A stretch of DNA of 33,600 bases from Rhizobiaceae bacterium (GTDB taxonomy: Bacteria; Pseudomonadota; Alphaproteobacteria; Rhizobiales; Rhizobiaceae), in the NCBI GenBank assembly GCA_030065115.1, contig JASJDO010000026.1:1-33600 (forward strand), given 5' to 3'. Shown piece by piece: positions 6,595 through 14,807 of this stretch (position 1 is the stretch's first letter; each line of letters begins with the position of its first letter). The notes beneath the pieces are model-generated. The model was not told the DNA's origin. It ran no database searches and worked only from the letters and a program-made list of their open reading frames with translations. The position numbers and the translations under genes are program-made.

Positions 6595-7284
6595 TCAGAC
6601 AATCTTCAGAACATTTTCAAGGAAGCCATCCAGATCATCGGTCTGGTGGTCGATGTATGGCTCATTTGCCTCTACGTGTTCCCACGCTTCAACGACATAA
6701 TTTGCGGATTGTTGCGGTGTGATCAACACCGTCATCATGCCATTTGCCTTGGCAGGTTCGAGGTTTCTCGGCAGGTCTTCAAACATGGCCGCCGAAGAAG
6801 CATTCACGTTATGATCGGCGAGAAACTTGGCAAAAGGTTCCGGATGCGGTTTGGGTTCGAAGTCTGACGCTACGATATCAAAAATACTCTCAAATATGCT
6901 GTGATCCACATCCATTGCTTCGAGCGTATCCTGAGCATGTTTCACCGATCCGTTGGTGTATATTAGTTTCCGGCCAGGCAGTGCCGACAACATCTCCGCA
7001 AGCTTCGGATTTTTGGGTAAGGGCGAATAGTCGATATTGTGAACTTCACCCAGGAAGTCATGCGGGTCAATACCGTGTGTTTCCATAAGGCCACGCAAAG
7101 TAGTGCCATAATCTCGATACAGGTCTTTCTGTAGTTTCCTGGCCTCCGTTCGTTCCAGCCCGGTTAGGTTGGAGACATATCCTGTCATCAACACGTCAAT
7201 CTGAGAGAAAAGATCGCAGTGGCGGGGATAAAGCGTATTATCAAGGTCAAAGACCCAAGTATCGATTGTCTTGAAATGTTCCAT
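6595..7284 (-). CDS. HAD-family hydrolase, pyrimidine 5'-nucleotidase-like
   Basis: The 229-residue protein has all four HAD motifs: 'FDLDNTLYP' with nucleophile Asp13 and Asp15, 'IYTNGS' as motif II, the lysine in 'EPKPHPEPF' as motif III, and 'FEDLPRN' as motif IV. The 'DLDNTLYP' form and the alpha-helical cap between motifs I and II are typical of the bacterial/yeast SDT1-like pyrimidine 5'-nucleotidase group, which dephosphorylates UMP/CMP-type or related metabolites in the cytoplasm. Substrate is not certain from sequence. It is divergent from the DMT transporter and convergent with the small gene to its left. Confidence 0.9.
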   Translation of the reverse strand: MEHFKTIDTWVFDLDNTLYPRHCDLFSQIDVLMTGYVSNLTGLERTEARKLQKDLYRDYGTTLRGLMETHGIDPHDFLGEVHNIDYSPLPKNPKLAEMLSALPGRKLIYTNGSVKHAQDTLEAMDVDHSIFESIFDIVASDFEPKPHPEPFAKFLADHNVNASSAAMFEDLPRNLEPAKANGMMTVLITPQQSANYVVEAWEHVEANEPYIDHQTDDLDGFLENVLKIV

Positions 7285-7340
7285 GCGCTGCCTTTGCCAC
7301 GATTCTTGACCTTTTGCGAGTGCTGATGCACGAGAGCTAT

Positions 7341-8246
7341 ATGGAGCTCTGGGTCATCATCACAATTGCTGCAGCGTTTTTTCAAAACATTCGCTCTGCA
7401 GTGCAAAAATATCTCAAAGGCCGGATGAGTACGACCGGTGCAACATTTGTTCGATTTGGGTTCGGGATACCCTTCGCGCTTTTGTATTTCGGTATTTTTC
7501 TTAATTGGACTGGGGGTGATGTGCCTTCCGTTCGCGATGGTTTCTGGACATGGGCTGCCATCGCTGGCGTTGCTCAAATCATTGCCACGTTTCTGCTGTT
7601 GCAGACCTTTTCCTATCGAAACTTCACCGTCGGCACCGCTTATTCACGGACCGAGCCTGCACAAACAGCGCTGTTTGCACTTGTTCTGATTGGCGAAAAA
7701 ATCTCGGTCGGAGGCATTATGGCGATCGCCGTCAGCATTGCAGGTGTAATGTTGATTTCAGTGGCGCGAACCGAGATCACTTTGAAAACCCTAGTCACAT
7801 CGCTGGCAAGCCCACCGGCCTTGTTGGGCCTGGGGTCAGGGACTTTGTTTGGTCTTGCCGCGGTGGGGTATCGTGAGGCTGCACTTTCGGTTGAACACGA
7901 TCTTTCCTTCATGCGTGGGGCAATGACACTGTCTTATGCAATTATTCTGCAAACCATCATCATGCTTGCCTGGATTATCGCAAAAGAGCGCGAGCAATTG
8001 GCTCAGATTGCGAAAGCCTGGAGGCCAGCCTTGTTGGTAGGTTTCGTCGGTGCAACCGCGTCATTCGGCTGGTTTACTGCATTTACGCTGCAGCAGGCAG
8101 CACTCGTTAAGGTGGTGGCCCAGGTCGAGATGCTGTTTACCTTCGCGTCCTCTGTGTTTTTCTTCAAGGAGAAAATAAATACGCCTGAAATCATTGGCTG
8201 TGTGTTGATCACAGCCGGGATCATGCTTTTGTTCCTAATGGGCTAG
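7341..8246 (+). CDS. DMT-superfamily (EamA) transporter
   Basis: This 301-residue membrane protein has about ten hydrophobic segments in two EamA-like halves, each beginning with a strand of small and aromatic residues. The second half contains 'TASFGWFTAFTLQQAALVKVVAQVEMLFT', shown here only as a landmark near residues 236-264, typical of drug/metabolite exporters. Substrate is unknown. The start at 7341 puts the first membrane helix at the N-terminus; in-frame ATG 7326 and TTG 7314 are alternatives, none with a clear ribosome site. It ends 6 nt before the convergent argB stop. Confidence 0.87.
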   Translation: MELWVIITIAAAFFQNIRSAVQKYLKGRMSTTGATFVRFGFGIPFALLYFGIFLNWTGGDVPSVRDGFWTWAAIAGVAQIIATFLLLQTFSYRNFTVGTAYSRTEPAQTALFALVLIGEKISVGGIMAIAVSIAGVMLISVARTEITLKTLVTSLASPPALLGLGSGTLFGLAAVGYREAALSVEHDLSFMRGAMTLSYAIILQTIIMLAWIIAKEREQLAQIAKAWRPALLVGFVGATASFGWFTAFTLQQAALVKVVAQVEMLFTFASSVFFFKEKINTPEIIGCVLITAGIMLLFLMG

Positions 8247-8252
8247 TCGCCG

Positions 8253-9158
8253 CTAAAGCGTAATCAGCGTACCGGCACCGTGCTCGGTAAAGAGTTCGAG
8301 CAGAACCGCATGAGGTTTCTTTCCGTTAACAATCACCACGCCTTCAACACCTTCCATATCGTCACCAAGGGCTTCGATGCAGGTTTCGACTTTCGGGATC
8401 ATGCCGCCATTGATGGTGCCATCTGCGATCAGGGAGCGCGCCTCTGCTTCTGAGAGTTCCTTGATCAGAGCCTTGTCATTGTCTAACACACCCTCGACAT
8501 CGGTCAGGAACAAGAGGCGTTTTGCATCAAGCGCACGCGCAAGCGCACCGGCAAACGTGTCTGCGTTGACATTGTAAGTCTTCCCGTCTTTGCCAAAACA
8601 CACAGGCGCGACGACTGGAATAAGGCCGGCTTCAATCACGAGATCCAGAACCGTTGAATCGACTTCCTTCGGTTCGCCTACAAAACCCAAATCAATGATG
8701 CGTTCAATGTTTGAGTTTTCATCGACCTTGGTCTTGCGCGCTTTTTCAACCAGCACCATGCCGCCATCCTTGCCGCAAAGTCCGATTGCGCGCGCGCCTT
8801 CTGCATTGATGGAAGCAACAATCTGCTTGTTGATGGAGCCTGCAAGAACCATCTCCACCACTTCAACCGTTTGTGCGTCAGTTACCCGCAATCCGTCCTT
8901 GAACTCGGATTCAATATTGAGACGCTTCAGCATGTCACCAATTTGTGGCCCGCCGCCATGGACGATCACCGGGTGGACACCAGATTGCTTCAGCAGGGCC
9001 ACGTCACGGCAAAAGGCTTTTCCGAGATCTTCATCCCCCATGGCATGCCCACCATATTTGATGACAACGGTGCGGCCAGCATATCGCTGCATGTAGGGAA
9101 GAGCTTGGGAGAGGATTTCTGCCTCTGCGAGGCCCTTGGATGCGTCTTTGTCTGCCAT
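8253..9158 (-). CDS. argB: Acetylglutamate kinase
   Basis: The 301-residue enzyme phosphorylates N-acetyl-L-glutamate in arginine synthesis. Visible signatures are 'VIKYGGHAM' (phosphate-binding Lys), 'VHGGGPQI', '[15 protein letters not shown]', 'FLTDVEGV' and 'GGMIPKVE'. The N-terminal extension before the kinase fold ('[15 protein letters not shown]') matches the mobile helix found in hexameric, arginine-inhibited NAGKs, so feedback by arginine is likely. It is last in the leftward rpmH-rnpA-yidC-engB-argB run, 58 nt after engB. Confidence 0.97.
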   Translation of the reverse strand: MADKDASKGLAEAEILSQALPYMQRYAGRTVVIKYGGHAMGDEDLGKAFCRDVALLKQSGVHPVIVHGGGPQIGDMLKRLNIESEFKDGLRVTDAQTVEVVEMVLAGSINKQIVASINAEGARAIGLCGKDGGMVLVEKARKTKVDENSNIERIIDLGFVGEPKEVDSTVLDLVIEAGLIPVVAPVCFGKDGKTYNVNADTFAGALARALDAKRLLFLTDVEGVLDNDKALIKELSEAEARSLIADGTINGGMIPKVETCIEALGDDMEGVEGVVIVNGKKPHAVLLELFTEHGAGTLITL

Positions 9159-9216
9159 GATTAATCCATTGAAGTGTTGGACTTTCTCATAACTGAGAAG
9201 ATTTCGCTCGGCAATC

Positions 9217-9870
9217 TCAAATCAGAGTTGCAATCTCTGCACGGAGCTCAGCAATCCCCTTGTTCTTCTCAGAGGATGTAGCAATCAAGGTCGGGAACGC
9301 TGCCGCCCGTTTGGCGATCTTCGCGAGCGTTTCTTCTTCCAGCTTTTCTAGCGCTGGCGGCTTTATCTTGTCCGATTTGGTTAGAACGATCTGGTATGAC
9401 ACCGCCGCCTTGTCGAGAAGGTCCAGTACTTCTTCATCGTTTTTCTTGATGCCGTGGCGACTGTCTATCAACACAAAAACGCGCCGCAGGGTGGAACGTC
9501 CGCGTAAATAGCTGAACACCAATCGCGTCCAAGCCTCGACTTGGGATTTTGGCGCTTTAGCATAGCCATAGCCGGGCATGTCAACAATCGCCAGATCAGG
9601 GATGTCTGCACTTCCTTCAGGAATAAAATAGTTGAGTTCTTGTGTGCGTCCCGGCGTGTTCGATGTCCGTGCCAGTCCTTTCTGATTGACCAGCGCATTG
9701 ATCAAGGAAGATTTACCCACATTCGACCGGCCCGCAAAGGATATCTCCACTGGTCCTTCAGGTGGCAGAAACTTCATTGAAGGGACACCCTTGATGAATT
9801 CCCATTTGCGCGCAAACAAAAGCCGCCCTTGCTCAAGAGCGGCTTTGCTGATTTCGGCCTCGTCAGACAT
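9217..9870 (-). CDS. engB: Ribosome biogenesis GTPase EngB/YihA
   Basis: This 217-residue TrmE-Era-EngA-EngB-like GTPase assists large-subunit assembly. The G motifs are clear: G1 'GRSNVGKSS', G2 Thr in 'TSNTPGRTQ', G3 'DMPGYGYA', G4 'TKSD' and G5 'TSS'. The open frame extends upstream to 10140 inside yidC, but the ATG at 9870 overlaps the yidC stop in a TAATG arrangement, gives the usual family length and is taken as the start. This coupling means it is probably translated by ribosomes finishing yidC. Confidence 0.96.
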   Translation of the reverse strand: MSDEAEISKAALEQGRLLFARKWEFIKGVPSMKFLPPEGPVEISFAGRSNVGKSSLINALVNQKGLARTSNTPGRTQELNYFIPEGSADIPDLAIVDMPGYGYAKAPKSQVEAWTRLVFSYLRGRSTLRRVFVLIDSRHGIKKNDEEVLDLLDKAAVSYQIVLTKSDKIKPPALEKLEEETLAKIAKRAAAFPTLIATSSEKNKGIAELRAEIATLI

Positions 9871-11663
9871 TAGTTCTCTTTGGGTTTGCGGGAGAACATC
9901 GCTTTCAGATTGTCGATCAACTCTATTTTGGTGCCATGACGCTTCATGATGAAGCCCTGTTGCAGGATTGAAAGGAAGTTGTTCCACGCCCAGTAGACAA
10001 CAAGACCAGCGGGGAACGTCGCCAGCAAGAAAGTGAATAACAACGGCATCCATTTGAATAGCATGGCTTGCGTTGGGTCCGGCGGGGCTGGGTTCATCTG
10101 CATCTGGACGAACATGGTGACGCCCATGATGATCGGCCAAATACCAACTAATAGGAAACCTCCCACTTCAAACGGCAAAAGTCCAAACAGGTTAAAGATC
10201 GATGTCGGATCAGGAGCTGCCAGATCCTGCACCCAGCCAAAGAAAGGAGCCTGACGCATTTCGATGGTTACATACAACACCTTGTACAGCGCGAAAAATA
10301 CAGGAATCTGAATCAGGATCGGCCAGCAACCGGCAGCCGGGTTGATCTTCTCTTTCTTGTAAAGCGCCATGATTTCCTGCTGTTGCTTCATCCGGTCATC
10401 ACCAAAACGTTCCCGGATTTGCATCATCTCAGGTTGAACCTTTTTCATCTTCGCCATGGATGCGTATGACATATTGGCAAGTGGCAGGAAGATCAGTTTG
10501 ATAATGACAGTTGCAATCAGAATGGCGACACCGAAATTACCGAAAATCGCGAAGATCTGATTGAGCAACCAGAATAGCGGCTTGGTGATGAAGTGGAACC
10601 AGCCCCAGTCAATCATCAACTCAAACTTTAGAATGTTCAGGTCAGCTTCATATCCGTCGATGATGTCTGACTTTTTTGCCCCTGCAAAAAGACGTTGTTC
10701 GATATCAACGGACGCGCCAGCAGCGATGTTTTGTTGTTCGCCAATGTAGTCGGCCTGATAAAGCGGGATGCCATTGTCGAAATAGGCAAATCTTGGCTTA
10801 AACGTGCTTTGCGGGATGAGCGCGGTAGCCCAATATTTGTCGGTGATGCCAATCCAGCCACCATCGACGCGACCGCTGTCGATTTGTGAGGCTTCTTCAA
10901 CATCTGTATAGTCGATTTCCTGCAGTCCCTCTTCGCCAAAGAAGCCGATCAGACCTTCATGCAAGACGAAGATATTCTCGGTCTGAGGCTTGGTGAACCG
11001 CGCGATACGTCCATAAGGTGTAATTTGGATATCTGACCCGGTGTTGTTGATTACCGTGTCAGTGACGGTGAACATATATTGCTCATCAAGCGCAATCGTA
11101 CGTTCGAACTTAATGCCCTGCGGGTTGCTCCAATCAAGCGTGATGCTTCCGCCACCCCTCAACGTGTCGCTGGATGCATTCCAAACCGTTTTTGGTCCCG
11201 GCAAATCGCCCAAATCCTTGTTGGGTGTAAACCCAAATTCGGCAAAATAGGCATCCCGCGTGCCGCTTGGATGCAGCAACTCGATCAGTGGGCTGTTGTC
11301 GTCGATGGTCTCGCGGTACTGGTTGAGCTTCAACTCGTCAAACCGCGCACCTTTGAGGTTGATTGAGCCTGAAAGCAATTCGGAATTGATTGTCACGCGG
11401 GGATTCGCTGAAAGCGCTTCTTCGCGCGTTGTGACCTGGCCATTGTTTCCAGACTGGGGAGCAGATGCATTGTCATCTGATTGCGGAAGTGTAACATCTT
11501 CGCTTGCTGCATTCTCAGTTTGTGCAGCTTCGCGTTGCTGAGCGATTTCCGCCGCTCTGCGCTCTTCTTCAATTTTTGGTCCAATATAAAAGAATTGCCA
11601 TACAAGCAGAACTGCGATCGACAGGACGACGGCCAAAACGGTGTTGCGATTATTGTTCTCCAT
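9870..11663 (-). CDS. yidC: Membrane protein insertase YidC
   Basis: The 597-residue inner-membrane insertase has an N-terminal membrane segment (about residues 7-27), a Gln/Glu/Asn-rich linker, a large periplasmic domain (about 90-355) and a C-terminal five-helix 60KI core. The core's cytoplasmic hairpin carries '[11 protein letters not shown]' and '[16 protein letters not shown]'. It inserts membrane proteins alone or with SecYEG. The length is normal for Gram-negative YidC. It lies 56 nt after rnpA and shares one base with engB (TAATG). AAGGG about 9 nt before the ATG serves as ribosome site. Confidence 0.97.
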   Translation of the reverse strand: MENNNRNTVLAVVLSIAVLLVWQFFYIGPKIEEERRAAEIAQQREAAQTENAASEDVTLPQSDDNASAPQSGNNGQVTTREEALSANPRVTINSELLSGSINLKGARFDELKLNQYRETIDDNSPLIELLHPSGTRDAYFAEFGFTPNKDLGDLPGPKTVWNASSDTLRGGGSITLDWSNPQGIKFERTIALDEQYMFTVTDTVINNTGSDIQITPYGRIARFTKPQTENIFVLHEGLIGFFGEEGLQEIDYTDVEEASQIDSGRVDGGWIGITDKYWATALIPQSTFKPRFAYFDNGIPLYQADYIGEQQNIAAGASVDIEQRLFAGAKKSDIIDGYEADLNILKFELMIDWGWFHFITKPLFWLLNQIFAIFGNFGVAILIATVIIKLIFLPLANMSYASMAKMKKVQPEMMQIRERFGDDRMKQQQEIMALYKKEKINPAAGCWPILIQIPVFFALYKVLYVTIEMRQAPFFGWVQDLAAPDPTSIFNLFGLLPFEVGGFLLVGIWPIIMGVTMFVQMQMNPAPPDPTQAMLFKWMPLLFTFLLATFPAGLVVYWAWNNFLSILQQGFIMKRHGTKIELIDNLKAMFSRKPKEN

Positions 11664-11719
11664 GGAGGAACCCTTGTACTTGTCGATATGTCCGGATTGG
11701 CATTCCGGTCTGGTTTCTG

Positions 11720-12103
11720 TCAGCCTTTTGACCTGTTCTTATGGATATGGTCAAGGGCGCATGAAAATTCATTGATCAGGTCTGTATATTCGGCACGAAG
11801 TACAGCCCTGCGGGCGATAACAACATAGTCGAAACCACGCAAGCCCTTTTCAGGCAATACCGATCTTGTCGCAGCGCGCAAACGTCGCTTGATCCGGTTT
11901 CGAACAACTGCATTTCCCAGTTTTGTTGTGACTGTATAACCGATGCGAGTATCACCGGAAGTTGCTGCATCCATTCTGCCTGATACCGTGAAAAGCTTGC
12001 TGCGGTAGGTGGGTGCCTTGCGCAAACGCAAAAAGTCACGCCGTTTTTTCAACGAAGTGACTGTAAGTGTTTTATCGTTGTCGCCAGCTTTTTGTGATGC
12101 CAA
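11720..12103 (-). CDS. rnpA: Ribonuclease P protein component
   Basis: The 127-residue basic protein assists RNase P RNA in tRNA 5' maturation. The hallmark 'RNRIKRRLR' helix (RNR motif) and 'GYTVTTKLGNAV' precede a 'FDYVVIARR' strand, all typical. The start is a TTG at 12103, preceded 7 nt upstream by AGGG, and it falls 23 nt after the rpmH stop. The position directly after rpmH is the standard bacterial arrangement. Confidence 0.95.
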   Translation of the reverse strand: MASQKAGDNDKTLTVTSLKKRRDFLRLRKAPTYRSKLFTVSGRMDAATSGDTRIGYTVTTKLGNAVVRNRIKRRLRAATRSVLPEKGLRGFDYVVIARRAVLRAEYTDLINEFSCALDHIHKNRSKG

Positions 12104-12126
12104 GGAGCGACCCTAAATGCGCTAGC

Positions 12127-12261
12127 CTATGCAGACAGGCGTTTGCGCCCCTTTGCACGACGTGCTGTCAGTACGCGGCGGCCACCTTTGGTTGCCATGC
12201 GTGAACGGAACCCGTGACGGCGCTTGCGAACAAGGTTGCTTGGTTGGAACGTACGCTTCAT
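12127..12261 (-). CDS. rpmH: 50S ribosomal protein L34
   Basis: The reverse strand encodes a 44-residue protein starting MKRTFQPS, with the L34 blocks '[11 protein letters not shown]' and '[16 protein letters not shown]', ending in SA and a TAG stop. Length and sequence are fully typical for L34. It is first in the rpmH-rnpA-yidC-engB-argB cluster. A sigma70-like promoter lies about 155 nt upstream and a short GC-rich hairpin sits 9 nt before the start codon, where the ribosome site should be. Confidence 0.98.
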   Translation of the reverse strand: MKRTFQPSNLVRKRRHGFRSRMATKGGRRVLTARRAKGRKRLSA

Positions 12262-12270
12262 CGTATCATA

Positions 12271-12289
12271 CCCGACAAAGATGGTCGGG
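12271..12289 (-). promoter_or_regulatory. rpmH leader hairpin over the ribosome-binding region
   Basis: On the - strand CCCGAC and GTCGGG form a perfect 6-bp GC-rich stem with a 7-nt loop, ending 9 nt before the rpmH ATG. The only SD-like bases (CGGG) are inside the 3' arm, so the hairpin could mask them. Functional control is inference. Confidence 0.4.
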
Positions 12290-12416
12290 ACCCTAGAAAA
12301 TCTGTTTTAATCGGATCAGGCGTTTAACGTTTTCAGCGACAAACAAGTCTGTTTACTTGCAATTTGCCAACCGCAACGCCGCCCATATTTCAACAGGCGT
12401 CGCCCAAGTTGATCGG

Positions 12417-12445
12417 CTTATAGATTTAGTCATGGATCAAGTCAA
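12417..12445 (-). promoter_or_regulatory. Sigma70-type promoter of rpmH-rnpA-yidC-engB-argB
   Basis: On the - strand TTGACT (12445-12440) and TATAAG (12422-12417) are separated by exactly 17 nt, close to consensus. It points to rpmH with a leader of about 150 nt. Confidence 0.75.
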
Positions 12446-12587
12446 GGAAACAAGTGGTTTCGAATGGCAATTGCCTATCGAACAGTAAACTTTGAAACAC
12501 GGAAATGTCAGATATCGCGATAGCATTGAGACCAATATTGCTTTAGGGCTTTCTTGAATTGTTTGAACCAATCCACAAATTTCTAAA

Positions 12588-13358
12588 ATGACTATAGAAA
12601 ATTCGCAGGCTCCAGAAAAAAAATCAGCGATAAAACAATGGTTGCCGCTCGTTTTGGTGTGCGGAGTGCTTGTTGCCGGATATTTTTCCGGGTTGAAGGA
12701 TTACATCTCGCTGTCAAACCTTATTGAGCAGCGTGGAAACATCAATACATTTGTTTCGAACAATTATGTGTCTGCATTGTTAATCTATATGGCAGTTTAC
12801 ACGGTATTGGTCGCCATATCGTTTCCTGGCGCATCTGCACTCAGCATTACGTCCGGGCTTATCTTTGGCTGGTTTGTAGCCGGCCTCGCAACCGTTACCG
12901 CAGCCACGTTGGGTGCCATGATCATCTTTTTGATCGCGCGGAGTTCCTTGGGCAATGTTCTCAAGGAACGTGCAGGATCGTTCATGACGAAGATGATGGA
13001 GGGATTTCAGAAGGATGCGTTCCAATATCTCCTGACCTTGCGGCTTATTCCCGCTTTCCCGTTTTGGGCAGTTAATATTGTCCCGGCACTTTTGAACATG
13101 AAACTGGTTCCGTATGCGATCGCGACCTTTATTGGCATCATTCCTGGCACATTCGCTTTTGCCTATTTGGGTGCGGGTCTTGATAGTGTGATTGCCGAAC
13201 AAGAAGCGGCAAACCCGGGATGTGCTGATGCAGGAACCTGTTCGATTGAAATTGGTGCCTTGGTCACAACCGAGTTGTTATTGGCTTTGGCCTTCCTTGC
13301 TGTCCTATCATTTCTTCCATTTGTTATTAAGAAGGTTCGCGGCAGGTCCGCGAACTGA
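12588..13358 (+). CDS. TVP38/TMEM64 (SNARE-associated/VTT domain) membrane protein
   Basis: The 256-residue inner-membrane protein has a hydrophobic segment at about residues 18-36, then a SNARE-associated/VTT domain. That domain includes 'FPGASALSITSGLIFG' and the family signature 'LRLIPAFPFWAVNIVPALLNM', quoted in part for residues about 150-170, followed by 'GIIPGTFAFAYLG'. A last helix ends near the C-terminus. Relatives act as lipid scramblase-like or DedA-type proteins; the bacterial role is unclear. A flavoprotein disulfide reductase starts 21 nt downstream. This TVP38-reductase pairing recurs in bacteria and suggests a joint but undefined role. Confidence 0.9.
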   Translation: MTIENSQAPEKKSAIKQWLPLVLVCGVLVAGYFSGLKDYISLSNLIEQRGNINTFVSNNYVSALLIYMAVYTVLVAISFPGASALSITSGLIFGWFVAGLATVTAATLGAMIIFLIARSSLGNVLKERAGSFMTKMMEGFQKDAFQYLLTLRLIPAFPFWAVNIVPALLNMKLVPYAIATFIGIIPGTFAFAYLGAGLDSVIAEQEAANPGCADAGTCSIEIGALVTTELLLALAFLAVLSFLPFVIKKVRGRSAN

Positions 13359-13379
13359 ATTTCCGAGCAAGAGTTTCAT

Positions 13380-14807
13380 ATGTCAAACATTCTCACTCCC
13401 GATATTTGTGTCATAGGTGCCGGTTCCGGCGGACTTAGTGTGGCCGCCGCAGCTGCTGCCTTTGGTGTGGAAGTGGTGCTGATTGAAAAAGGCAAGATGG
13501 GGGGTGACTGCCTCAATTATGGCTGTGTTCCTTCAAAGGCTATTCTTGCAGCAAGCAAGACTGCAGAAACCTTCAGACAGTCAGCCAAGTTTGGCATCAA
13601 ACCGGCCGAGCCTGAGGTCAATTTCCGGAAGGTGCATGACCACATTCATGATGTGATTGCAACGATTGAACCGAATGATTCCGTAGAGCGTTTCACGGCA
13701 CTAGGCGTCAAGGTGATTGAAGCCGGTGGTGTGTTCAAAGATGCCAAAACTGTGGTGGCTGGGGAATATGAAATTCGTGCACGCAGGTTTGTAATTGCGA
13801 CCGGGTCTTCTGCATTCGTGCCGCCGATACCGGGGCTGGATACGGTAGACTATTTCACCAATGAAAGCCTCTTTGAAAATACCAAAAAGATCAGCAAACT
13901 GATTGTGATCGGTGGTGGTCCTATTGGTATGGAAATGGCGCAAGCGCATAAGCGCCTGGGATGCAATGTGACAGTCATCGAAGGGTTGAAAGCGCTTGGT
14001 AAAGACGATCCTGAATTAACGGGCATTCTGCTTGAGAAACTACGTGCCGAAGGAATTGAGATTCTTGAAGAAACCATGGTGTCGTCAATTGACAAAAAAG
14101 GGAAAACCGGCGTTCGGGTAACCTGCAAATCAGGCGATGAAGAAATTACAGTCGATGGCACGCATTTGCTGGTTGCTACGGGAAGGGCGCCCAATGTTGA
14201 AGGCCTTGGGCTGGACAAAGCTGGAATCGAATACAGCCCACGTGGGATTTCAGTGAAGTCCGATCTCAGAACTACCAACAAAAAGGTCTACGCCATTGGA
14301 GACGTGACCGGTGGTCTGCAGTTCACCCATGTGGCTGGTTACCATGCAGGTCTTGTTATTCGTGGTATCCTGTTCCGCATGAAAGCGGTTCCGGATGAAA
14401 CAATTGTCCCTTGGGTCACCTATACTGAGCCAGAGCTTGGACATGTCGGCCTTGGCGAGAAACAGGCGCGTGAGAAATTTGGTGGCGTCACCGTCCATCG
14501 CTGGCCCTATCACGAGAATGACCGCGCCATTGCAGAGCGCAAAACAACCGGTCATATCAAACTGATCACTAACAAAAAGGGTGTCATTGTGGGTGCCTCA
14601 ATTCTCGGCGCCAATGCCGGAGAAATGATCAATATGTGGGCACTTGCTGTTAAGCAGAAACTGAAACTGAAAGACGTCGCGGGATATATATCTCCCTATC
14701 CAACGATGACCGAAATCGGCAAACGGGCAGCTGTCAGCAGCTTTGCACCGCTTACCCGAAAACCGTTCATCAGATCTGTTATCGGGTTTCTCAGAAAGTT
14801 CGGCTAG
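13380..14807 (+). CDS. FAD-dependent pyridine nucleotide-disulfide oxidoreductase (mercuric reductase-like)
   Basis: The 475-residue flavoprotein has an N-terminal FAD dinucleotide motif 'VIGAGSGGLS', the redox-active pair Cys44/Cys49 in 'GGDCLNYGCVPSK', an NAD(P) motif 'VIGGGPIGMEMAQ' and the second FAD motif 'VYAIGDVTG'. In the C-terminal interface domain the usual HxHPTxxE of lipoamide dehydrogenases is replaced by 'SPYPTMTE', with Tyr where the catalytic His would be, as in mercuric reductases. The N-terminal metal-binding domain and the C-terminal Cys pair of MerA are absent, and the sequence ends FLRKFG. It is thus a MerA/Lpd-related reductase of unknown substrate. Its TAG stop abuts the next ATG. 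Confidence 0.9.
   Translation: MSNILTPDICVIGAGSGGLSVAAAAAAFGVEVVLIEKGKMGGDCLNYGCVPSKAILAASKTAETFRQSAKFGIKPAEPEVNFRKVHDHIHDVIATIEPNDSVERFTALGVKVIEAGGVFKDAKTVVAGEYEIRARRFVIATGSSAFVPPIPGLDTVDYFTNESLFENTKKISKLIVIGGGPIGMEMAQAHKRLGCNVTVIEGLKALGKDDPELTGILLEKLRAEGIEILEETMVSSIDKKGKTGVRVTCKSGDEEITVDGTHLLVATGRAPNVEGLGLDKAGIEYSPRGISVKSDLRTTNKKVYAIGDVTGGLQFTHVAGYHAGLVIRGILFRMKAVPDETIVPWVTYTEPELGHVGLGEKQAREKFGGVTVHRWPYHENDRAIAERKTTGHIKLITNKKGVIVGASILGANAGEMINMWALAVKQKLKLKDVAGYISPYPTMTEIGKRAAVSSFAPLTRKPFIRSVIGFLRKFG

Larger units (their letters stand above)
12262..12587. other. Intergenic region between divergent rpmH and TVP38 genes (326 nt)
   Basis: No gene is seen. On the - strand it holds the rpmH leader, with a hairpin at 12271-12289 and a promoter at 12417-12445. 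On the + strand, upstream of 12588, it is AT-rich with no clear promoter that I could fix. Confidence 0.7.

Noticed and set aside
9184-9199. TTCTCA-TAAC-TGAGAA hairpin between engB and argB
   Set aside because: Only a 6-bp AT-rich stem with no U-tract. Within chance expectation and not called as a terminator.
9871-10140. N-terminal extension of the engB frame
   Set aside because: It lies inside yidC in another frame. The TAATG junction and normal EngB length support the start at 9870.
12262-12587. Replication origin next to rpmH
   Set aside because: No DnaA-box cluster or dnaA/dnaN genes are visible. The rpmH-rnpA position is not origin-linked in alphaproteobacteria.
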